From: Lachnospiraceae bacterium
GTDB taxonomy: Bacteria > Bacillota > Clostridia > Lachnospirales > Lachnospiraceae
Reading direction: 5' to 3'
NCBI GenBank assembly: GCA_017627275.1
Contig: JAGAHC010000091.1
Location: 1-64,000 of the forward strand
Length of the DNA: 64,000 nucleotides
Below the pieces are notes generated by a model. The model was given only the letters and a program-made list of their open reading frames with translations, was not told the origin of the DNA and did not search any database. Shown here in pieces: positions 45,296 through 51,964 of the stretch. The translations under genes were made by a program, and so were the position numbers. Position 1 is the first letter of the stretch, and each line of letters starts with the position of its first letter.

Positions 45296-46748
45296 GAGAG
45301 ACCTCCGCAATCTCTTCCGCGGAGATGACCCGCGTAAATCTGTCTTCTTTGTTCCTTAAGCTTGTCAGCGTTTCCGGCGCTTCCATCCCCGTGCGTCTCT
45401 CCAGGGCTGCGATGGCGTCGAAATCATTTTCCGGCACCGCTTCGCCGAGCGCCTTTAACACGACGCGCGGGAATTTGAACGGGCTTGCCGTACTTAAAAC
45501 GACCATGACGCGGTCGGCGCTCTTCTTTTCCCTTGTCACATGCAGGGCGACCGCCGTGTGCGTGTCGCTGATATAGTTATGCTCCGCAAAGAAAGCGCCG
45601 ATCGTTTCCTCGCATTCCTCTTCGGACGTCCATCCGCAGTCGAAGTCCTGCCGGATCTTCTGGAGGATGTCTTCGGACACGGTGAACTTCCCGGTTTCCT
45701 TTAACGACGCCATCCACTCGCTGACCTTTCCGGCATCTCCCGTCACGTGGTAGAGGAGACGCTCCAGGTTGCTCGAGATGAGGATGTCCATGGAAGGAGA
45801 CGCCGTCTTATAGAACTCGCGTCCGGCATCGTAGGTCCCGGTCCGGAAGAAGTCCGTCAGGACCTTGTTTTTATTGGAAGCGCAGATGAGCTTGCCGATG
45901 GGCAGGCCCATTTTCTTCGCATAGTAGCCGGCCAGGATGTCGCCGAAGTTTCCGGTCGGCACGCAGAAGTCGATCTGCGCTCCTTCCGTAAAGCCTTCGC
46001 TCTCCAGCACGCGGAAGTAAGCGTAGAAGTAGTAGACGATCTGCGGCACCAGTCTTCCCCAGTTGATGGAATTGGCGCTCGATAAGCGGATGTTTTTCTG
46101 AAGGAGTTTTTCCCGGACGGTCTCATCCGAGAACACCTTCTTCACGCCGGTCTGCGCATCGTCGAAGTTGCCTTCGACCGCAAAGACCCGGACGTTATCC
46201 CCCTCCTGGGTCGCCATCTGCTTTCTCTGCACGATGCTCGTCCCATCATTCGGATAAAAGACGATGATGTCGACGCCTTCAAGGTTTTTGTAGCCGTCCA
46301 GCGCCGCCTTCCCGGTGTCTCCGCTGGTCGCGACCAGGATCCGCGTCTTCTCCGTATGCTCTGTCATGCGTTTGCCTTCCACCAGAAGGCGCGGCATGAG
46401 CTGCAGGGCGTAGTCCTTGAAGGCGCAGGTCGGTCCGTGCCACAGCTCCAGCGCATAGAGGCCTTCCGCGATGTTCACCGTTGTGCCGGCGCCCGCTCCG
46501 AATGCGGTCTCATACGCCTCTCCCGCCGCCTTTCTCAGGAACGCCGGATCGTATTCTTCCAGGAACAAAGGCAGCAGTTCTCCCGCCAGCGCCGCGTACG
46601 AAAGCGGCCTCCACTCCTTGAGAGTGGCGGCATCCACCTGCGGAAACGCTTCCGGCACAAACAGCCCGCCGTCCTCCGAGAGGCCCTGTACGATCGCCTC
46701 TGCTGCTGTCACCTTGTTTTTGCTGCCTCTGGTACTTACATAAAACAT
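45288..46748 (-). CDS. thrC: Threonine synthase
   Basis: ThrC converts O-phosphohomoserine to threonine using PLP. The 486-residue protein has the PLP-lysine motif GPTCAFKDYALQLMPRL near residue 107, LVATSGDTGKAALDGYKN near 138, and VPTGNFGDILAGYYAKKMG near 263, all standard for the long bacterial/fungal type. It sits between wzt and the methyltransferase-kinase gene, inside a polysaccharide operon, where an amino-acid gene is unexpected. It may simply be carried along, or threonine may be part of the glycan; no sequence evidence favours the second. Confidence 0.93.
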   Translation of the reverse strand: MFYVSTRGSKNKVTAAEAIVQGLSEDGGLFVPEAFPQVDAATLKEWRPLSYAALAGELLPLFLEEYDPAFLRKAAGEAYETAFGAGAGTTVNIAEGLYALELWHGPTCAFKDYALQLMPRLLVEGKRMTEHTEKTRILVATSGDTGKAALDGYKNLEGVDIIVFYPNDGTSIVQRKQMATQEGDNVRVFAVEGNFDDAQTGVKKVFSDETVREKLLQKNIRLSSANSINWGRLVPQIVYYFYAYFRVLESEGFTEGAQIDFCVPTGNFGDILAGYYAKKMGLPIGKLICASNKNKVLTDFFRTGTYDAGREFYKTASPSMDILISSNLERLLYHVTGDAGKVSEWMASLKETGKFTVSEDILQKIRQDFDCGWTSEEECEETIGAFFAEHNYISDTHTAVALHVTREKKSADRVMVVLSTASPFKFPRVVLKALGEAVPENDFDAIAALERRTGMEAPETLTSLRNKEDRFTRVISAEEIAEVSLA

Positions 46749-46761
46749 AGCCTCTCCCCTT

Positions 46762-47985
46762 TTACTCCACCGTTATCTTTGTGTTCATATCATAATAACC
46801 GACCGTGTTTTTGTCCGAGACCACAGTCAGATTCAGCACATCATACAAACGGTGATACACCGTGAAGTTTTCTTTTTCGAATCCTGTCACGCCGAAGGAA
46901 AGAAGGTATTCTCCCCCCTGTAAATCGATCTTCTGCCGGAAGGAGATCTTTTTCACCTCGCCTTTCCGGACAGACTCCAGGAAGGCTTTTTCCGCCATGG
47001 TGTTGGTCCCCGTGATCTCGACTCCCTGGATGTTTTTGATGGACACCGCAAAGACCGGGGCCTCGATGTCCTCCATGAATTCCACGATCATATGGAACTC
47101 GCACGGAGCCCCTTTCAAGACCGTCGCGTTTTCCACGCCGTTTTCGTCGCGTACGCCGAATGAAGTAATGACCGCCTTCTTGGAACCGTACTCCAGCGCG
47201 TCCGGGTTTTCGGACACCGCCGCGTGATGGTCCGCCTGTTCCTCGTACTGTCCGACCAGCACCTGCTTGTAGAGGTCGATCATCTGCTTCGGCGCGCCTT
47301 CTCCGAGCTTTACACCCTTGTTTAAGACGACCACGCGGTCGCAGTATTTGCTGATGCTCGACAGATCGTGCGAAACAAAGAGGACGGTCTTGCCCTGCTT
47401 CTTAAACTCCTCAAACTTCCGGTAGCACTTCGCCTGGAAAAAGACATCGCCCACGGAGAGCGCCTCGTCCACGATCAGGATCTCCGGATCGATGTTGATG
47501 GCGACCGCAAAGGCCAGGCGCATGAACATGCCGCTCGAATACATTTTGACCGGCTGGTACACGTAGTCTCCGATGTCCGCAAAGGCAAGGATGTCCGGCA
47601 GTTTCTGTTTGATCTCCTCTTCGGAGAAGCCGATCATCGTGCCGTTTAAGTAGATGTTCTCGATGCCGTTGTACTCGAGGTTGAAACCGGCGCCGAGCTC
47701 TAACAGCGCCGAGATCCGGCCGTTGACTTCCACCTCGCCGTCACTGGGCGTCAGAACGCCCGTGATGATCTTTAAGATGGTAGACTTGCCGGATCCGTTG
47801 GTGCCGATGATGCCGACCGTCTCTCCCTTGTATACGGTGAGGTCCACGTCTTTCAGCGCCGGAAAATCCTTCCCGCGCTTCGGTCTGCCGGAGGGGCTTA
47901 AGGCATCGAAGATCCGGTCCCTTCCCCGTTCGTAGAGGCGATATCGTTTATTCAGTTTTTCCACACGGATCGCAACTTCCTGCAT
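46762..47985 (-). CDS. wzt: Polysaccharide ABC exporter ATPase with C-terminal Wzt domain
   Basis: The 407-residue protein joins an ATPase (Walker A GTNGSGKST near 62, signature YSSGMFMRLAFAVA near 150, Walker B ILIVDEAL, H-loop FVSHDLSS) to a C-terminal beta domain (about 265-407) of the Wzt carbohydrate-binding type. In E. coli O9a the Wzt C-domain recognises the methyl-phosphate cap made by WbdD. With the permease at 48007-48996 it exports an undecaprenyl-linked polysaccharide. The C-domain sits where a cap reader would, and a candidate capping enzyme is two genes downstream. Confidence 0.9.
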   Translation of the reverse strand: MQEVAIRVEKLNKRYRLYERGRDRIFDALSPSGRPKRGKDFPALKDVDLTVYKGETVGIIGTNGSGKSTILKIITGVLTPSDGEVEVNGRISALLELGAGFNLEYNGIENIYLNGTMIGFSEEEIKQKLPDILAFADIGDYVYQPVKMYSSGMFMRLAFAVAINIDPEILIVDEALSVGDVFFQAKCYRKFEEFKKQGKTVLFVSHDLSSISKYCDRVVVLNKGVKLGEGAPKQMIDLYKQVLVGQYEEQADHHAAVSENPDALEYGSKKAVITSFGVRDENGVENATVLKGAPCEFHMIVEFMEDIEAPVFAVSIKNIQGVEITGTNTMAEKAFLESVRKGEVKKISFRQKIDLQGGEYLLSFGVTGFEKENFTVYHRLYDVLNLTVVSDKNTVGYYDMNTKITVE

Positions 47986-48006
47986 AAGGCCTCTTTGAAA
48001 ACCGTT

Positions 48007-48996
48007 TTACAACACATCCGGAAAACCGGGTTTGAGTCGTTTGAAAATGAGCGACGACAAAAGAAACAGGAGCACTGTCACCACCCAGAAGTAGGTCGAG
48101 GAATAAAAATGCTTCCAGAACCATTCGCCGCCGTAGATGGAAAGGCGGTAGCCCTCCACGATGTAAGCCATCGGGTTCAGCTTGATGAACCACTTCCATT
48201 TACCCGGGATGCTGTGAATGTTCCACAGGATCGGCGTTGCCCAGATGCCCACCTGGATGCAGATGTTGATGATCTGCTGCAGGTCCCTGAAGTACACCAC
48301 GATGGAGCAGGTGGCGTAACACAGTCCCAGGATAAAAATGTATTCACAAAACGTATAGTACAAAAGCTGCCAGTAGTACACGTTCGGGTAGTACCCGTAT
48401 ACGGCAGCGATGACGATCAGCACAAAGGTGAAGAACACATGCACAAAGAGCGCCGCCGTGATCTTGATGATCGGCAGGACGCTGATCTTGAACACGACCT
48501 TCTTCACGAGGTAGTTGTACTCGAGAAGAGACGCCGTCCCGCCGCTTAGAGCATCCGTGAAGAAGAACCACGGCACAAGGCCCGCCGTCAGAAACAGGAC
48601 AAAGGGCACTTCCCCGCCGGTCCCCGTGATCTGTCTGCTGTTGCCGAAGATCCGGTCGAACACGAACCAGTACATCAGCACCGTCACCACCGGCGGCACC
48701 ATGGCCCAGATCACGCCGAGGTAGGAGCCGGCATAGCGCTTCTTAAAGTCGTTCCTGGCAAGCCGCCAGATCAGCCGTCTGTTCTGCCACAGTTCCACCG
48801 GCAGGGTAAAGAGCTTGTCATAGAACACCGTCAGTACGCTTAAGAACAACAGAAGGAGCGCGAGCCCGGAAAGCTTTTTCAGCCGCGCCGTCGTCGCATC
48901 TTCGAGCGGATTGTTATGCAGGATCAGGGCCGCCATCATGCAGAGCGCGATCACCCAGACGATGGCTACCGCCGCTTTTTTCTTATCGATGCGCAT
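48007..48996 (-). CDS. wzm: Polysaccharide ABC exporter permease
   Basis: A 329-residue ABC-2 type permease. Two hydrophobic segments at about residues 7-28 and 40-60 precede the usual six-helix core, which has a FKKRYAGSYLGVIWAMVPPV coupling segment near 88 and PILWNIHSIPGKW late in the chain. It forms the channel for the Wzt ATPase. It overlaps rfbC by 14 bases, so it is translationally coupled. The extra N-terminal helices, compared with minimal Wzm, are noteworthy. Confidence 0.9.
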   Translation of the reverse strand: MRIDKKKAAVAIVWVIALCMMAALILHNNPLEDATTARLKKLSGLALLLLFLSVLTVFYDKLFTLPVELWQNRRLIWRLARNDFKKRYAGSYLGVIWAMVPPVVTVLMYWFVFDRIFGNSRQITGTGGEVPFVLFLTAGLVPWFFFTDALSGGTASLLEYNYLVKKVVFKISVLPIIKITAALFVHVFFTFVLIVIAAVYGYYPNVYYWQLLYYTFCEYIFILGLCYATCSIVVYFRDLQQIINICIQVGIWATPILWNIHSIPGKWKWFIKLNPMAYIVEGYRLSIYGGEWFWKHFYSSTYFWVVTVLLFLLSSLIFKRLKPGFPDVL

Positions 48997-49537
48997 AGTC
49001 CTCTAATCCCGGCCACTGTCTGTCCTTGTCGGAAAGCGTGAGTTCCACCCCTTCTTCGAACGGCCAGTCGATGCCGATCTGTTCATCATCGTAGCGTATG
49101 CCGCCTTCGTCGCCGGCATGGTAAAAGTCAGAGCACTTGTAGGTGAACTCCGCCAGATCCGAGAGCACCAGAAATCCGTGCGCAAATCCCTTCGGGATAA
49201 AAAACTGCTTTTTGTTTTCTTCGGAAAGGATGGTGCCGAACCATTTTCCGAAGGTCTTTGACCCTTCTCTTAAGTCGACCGCCACATCGAACACCTTGCC
49301 CCGCACGACGCGCACCAGCTTGTCCTGCGGAAACTCGATCTGGTAGTGCAGGCCTCTTAAGACGCCGCGTTTGCTCGATGACTGGTTGTCCTGCACGAAG
49401 GTCACGTCGATCCCGATCTCAGCAAAGTCCTTCTGCTGGTAGGTCTCCATGAAGTAGCCCCGTTCGTCTCCGTGGACCTGCGGCGTGAGGACTTTCAGCC
49501 CCTCGATCTCACAGGTTTCGACAAGTATTTTCCCCAT
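48983..49537 (-). CDS. rfbC: dTDP-4-dehydrorhamnose 3,5-epimerase
   Basis: The 184-residue cupin enzyme epimerises C3 and C5 of dTDP-4-keto-6-deoxyglucose. SSKRGVLRGLHYQ near 55-67 holds the catalytic histidine, KLVRVVRGKVFDVAVDLR the substrate-binding strand, and FFIPKGFAHGFLVLSD the second metal-free active-site part. The length is typical. It is third of rfbB-rfbA-rfbC; no rfbD is in the window. Confidence 0.95.
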   Translation of the reverse strand: MGKILVETCEIEGLKVLTPQVHGDERGYFMETYQQKDFAEIGIDVTFVQDNQSSSKRGVLRGLHYQIEFPQDKLVRVVRGKVFDVAVDLREGSKTFGKWFGTILSEENKKQFFIPKGFAHGFLVLSDLAEFTYKCSDFYHAGDEGGIRYDDEQIGIDWPFEEGVELTLSDKDRQWPGLEDYAHR

Positions 49538-49561
49538 TCTCCCTACGGTCCTTTCTTATGC

Positions 49562-50440
49562 TTATAATCCTTTTGCCACATCCATCAGATACTGACCGTA
49601 GTCCGTCTTCATAAGGGGCTTTGCCAGCGTTTCGAGCTGTTCCCTGTCGATGTAGCCCTTCTTAAAGGCGATCTCCTCAATGCAGGAGATGTAGAGGCCC
49701 TGCCGTTTCTGGAAGGCGGAGATGAAGTCCGCGGCATCCAGAAGCTGGTCGTGGGTGCCCGTGTCCAGCCAGGCAAATCCTCTTCCCAGGACTTCCACGT
49801 TTAACGTGCCCCTCTCGAGGTAAGCGTTGTTGACACTGGTGATCTCGATCTCGCCGCGGGCGGAGGGCTTGACGTTCTTCGCGATTTCCACCACGTCGTT
49901 GTCGTAAAAGTACAGTCCCGGCACCGCGTAATTGCTCTTCGGGTTTTCCGGTTTTTCCTCAATGGAGATGGCCTTTCCGTCTTCGCCGAATTCCACGACG
50001 CCGTAGGCCTTCGGATCTCTTACATAGTAGCCGAAGATCGTGGCGCCGCCTTCGGTGGAGACCCGCTCGAAGGTGCGGTGGAGCACCTTGGAAAAACTCT
50101 GGCCGTAGAAGATGTTGTCGCCAAGGACCAGAGCGCAGGAATCGTCGCCGATGAATTCCTCTCCGATGATGAAGGCGTCCGCGAGGCCGCGCGGCTCTTC
50201 CTGGATCCTGTAGGTAAAGGAGAGGCCCAGCTGTTTTCCGTCGCCGAAGAGTTCCTCAAACACCGGCAGGTCTCTCGGCGTGGAGATGATGAGGATCTCG
50301 CGGATCCCTGCCAGCATCAGGGTGGACAACGGATAATAGATCATGGGTTTGTCGTACACCGGCATGATCTGCTTCGAGATTGCCTTGGTCAAGGGATAGA
50401 GTCTGGTGCCGCTGCCGCCGGCCAGGATGATGCCTTTCAT
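49562..50440 (-). CDS. rfbA: Glucose-1-phosphate thymidylyltransferase
   Basis: RfbA makes dTDP-glucose from glucose 1-phosphate and dTTP. The 292-residue protein starts [18 protein letters not shown] (nucleotide-binding loop), has [20 protein letters not shown] and [12 protein letters not shown] with a metal-binding aspartate, and ends with the [15 protein letters not shown] segment of the long type. It acts on the product of the mutase gene at 37392-39119. It follows rfbB by 51 bp. Confidence 0.96.
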   Translation of the reverse strand: MKGIILAGGSGTRLYPLTKAISKQIMPVYDKPMIYYPLSTLMLAGIREILIISTPRDLPVFEELFGDGKQLGLSFTYRIQEEPRGLADAFIIGEEFIGDDSCALVLGDNIFYGQSFSKVLHRTFERVSTEGGATIFGYYVRDPKAYGVVEFGEDGKAISIEEKPENPKSNYAVPGLYFYDNDVVEIAKNVKPSARGEIEITSVNNAYLERGTLNVEVLGRGFAWLDTGTHDQLLDAADFISAFQKRQGLYISCIEEIAFKKGYIDREQLETLAKPLMKTDYGQYLMDVAKGL

Positions 50441-50491
50441 GGGTTTTTCTCCTTCTTTTCAGTCGTTTTTCAGTGGCTTCTTCGTCTGTCT

Positions 50492-51571
50492 TCAGACGTT
50501 GTACATGCTCTGATAATATTTCTGATAGTCGCCGCTCGTGACGTTTTCCATCCAGTCCTGGTGCTCGAAATACCAGCGGATGGTCTTGCGGATCCCCTCT
50601 TTGAACATGGTCTCCGGCTCCCATCCGATCTCCGCCCGGATCTTGTCGGGCGCGATCGCGTAGCGTCTGTCGTGGCCTTTTCTGTCTTCGACATAGGTGA
50701 TCAGGTCTTCCGTGACATGCGCCTTGCGCGGATCGTCGTCGGGAAGTTCTTCTCTGAGCACTTCGATGATGGTCTTCACGATCTCGATGTTCTGCTTTTC
50801 ATTGTGTCCGCCGATGTTATAGGTCTCGAAGATCTTCCCCTTTTCCTGCACCATGTCGATCGCCTTGGCGTGGTCTTCGACATAGAGCCAGTCGCGGACG
50901 TTCTTGCCGTCGCCGTAGACGGGGAGCTTCTTCCCCTGCAGGGCGTTGTTGATCATGAGCGGGATCAGCTTCTCCGGGAACTGGTACGGTCCGTAGTTGT
51001 TGGAGCAGTTCGTGATATTGGCCGGGAATCCGTAGGTGTCCATAAAGGCGCGGACCAGCATGTCGCTTCCGGCCTTGCTCGCCGAGTACGGGCTGTGCGG
51101 CGCATAGGGCGTCGTCTCATAGAAGTAGCCGCCCTCTTCCGGCAGGGATCCGTAGACTTCGTCGGTCGATACATGCAGAAAGCGCTTGTTCTCCGGATAG
51201 GTGCCGTCTTCCTTTTCCCAGGCTTCTTTTGCGCAGTTCAAAAGGTTGACAGTCCCCAGGACATTGGCCCGCACAAAGGCCAGGGGGTCCTTGATGCTTC
51301 TGTCGACATGGCTCTCCGCCGCAAAGTGCACCACCCGGTCGATGTCCTCTTCGGCAAAGATCGCCCGGACCGCGTCCGTATCGCATACATCTCCCTTTAC
51401 AAAGCGGTAATTGTCGCGATTCTCGATATCCTTCAGGTTTTCGGGGTTTCCCGCATAGGTCAGGTCGTCCAGATTGATGACCCGGATCTCGTCTCCGTAC
51501 TTGCCGAAGATGTAATGAATGTAGTTGGAACCGATGAATCCGGCGCCTCCTGTCACGAGATATGTGCGCAT
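50492..51571 (-). CDS. rfbB: dTDP-glucose 4,6-dehydratase
   Basis: The 359-residue SDR enzyme makes dTDP-4-keto-6-deoxyglucose. VTGGAGFIGSNYIHYIF binds NAD, HVSTDEVYGSL holds the catalytic Thr-Asp-Glu set, and YSASKAGSD provides the Tyr-Lys pair. It is the first gene of the 19.6-kb run and has a leader with two hairpins and an extended -10 promoter. A good GGGAG precedes the ATG. Confidence 0.96.
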   Translation of the reverse strand: MRTYLVTGGAGFIGSNYIHYIFGKYGDEIRVINLDDLTYAGNPENLKDIENRDNYRFVKGDVCDTDAVRAIFAEEDIDRVVHFAAESHVDRSIKDPLAFVRANVLGTVNLLNCAKEAWEKEDGTYPENKRFLHVSTDEVYGSLPEEGGYFYETTPYAPHSPYSASKAGSDMLVRAFMDTYGFPANITNCSNNYGPYQFPEKLIPLMINNALQGKKLPVYGDGKNVRDWLYVEDHAKAIDMVQEKGKIFETYNIGGHNEKQNIEIVKTIIEVLREELPDDDPRKAHVTEDLITYVEDRKGHDRRYAIAPDKIRAEIGWEPETMFKEGIRKTIRWYFEHQDWMENVTSGDYQKYYQSMYNV

Positions 51572-51620
51572 ACTTGCTCCCTTCTTTTATGACACAATAC
51601 AATGATGCGTTTTCCGCACC

Positions 51621-51666
51621 AAAAAAACGGTTTGCGAAACCGCACTCCCTACCGCCTGTTGCAGGC
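51621..51666 (-). promoter_or_regulatory. Leader hairpins with T tract upstream of rfbB (candidate attenuator)
   Basis: On the minus strand, GCCTG-CAA-CAGGC (51654-51666) is followed after about 11 bases by CGGTTT-CGC-AAACCG (51628-51642) and TTTTTTT (51621-51627). The second hairpin plus T tract has terminator form and lies between the promoter and rfbB. Such leaders are targets of processive antitermination factors in long polysaccharide operons. Confidence 0.6.
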
Positions 51667-51673
51667 TGTATCA

Positions 51674-51682
51674 AGTATACCA
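51674..51682 (-). promoter_or_regulatory. Candidate extended -10 promoter of the polysaccharide operon
   Basis: TGGTATACT on the minus strand gives TATACT at 51674-51679 with a TG two bases upstream. No strong -35 is seen. The start would be near 51667, about 95 bases before rfbB, leaving the hairpin leader within the transcript. Confidence 0.55.
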
Positions 51683-51729
51683 TATCTAGGGGTGTCACGC
51701 ACCTTTTTGCAAATTACCTTATATATAGA

Positions 51730-51964
51730 AAGGAACCACTGTCCCTGAGGAAACCGGTCACGGGGGCGGGTGACAAGTGTTTTTGTCCAGCGGCGTGCGT
51801 GTGCGCCACTACTTAGTCGACGTAAAAAGGGTGTAGAGGCTCTCCTCTACACCCTTTTGTCGACTTATGTAGTGCTGCGCACTAAGATCGAGCGAAAGCG
51901 TCCGCGCAGCGAAAACATTTGTTACCCGGCCCCGTGACCGGTTTCCTCAGGGACAATGGTTCCT
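51730..51964. repeat. Long near-perfect palindrome (MITE-like) with REP units at both ends
   Basis: The outer 56 bases at each end are inverted copies with only about five differences and begin AAGGAACCACTGTCCCTGAGG; inner arms with GTCGAC and GGGTGTAGAGG pair around 51840. It has no coding capacity and its last bases supply the TAA stop of the GH25 gene. It fits a miniature inverted-repeat element and would also fold as a very stable hairpin with TTTT on either strand, so it can act as a terminator between the two operons. No target duplication can be defined. Confidence 0.7.

Noticed and set aside
50078..51592. A 504-residue plus-strand frame opposite rfbA and rfbB
   Set aside because: It is an antisense shadow of two well-known genes and spans both, with no motif of its own.
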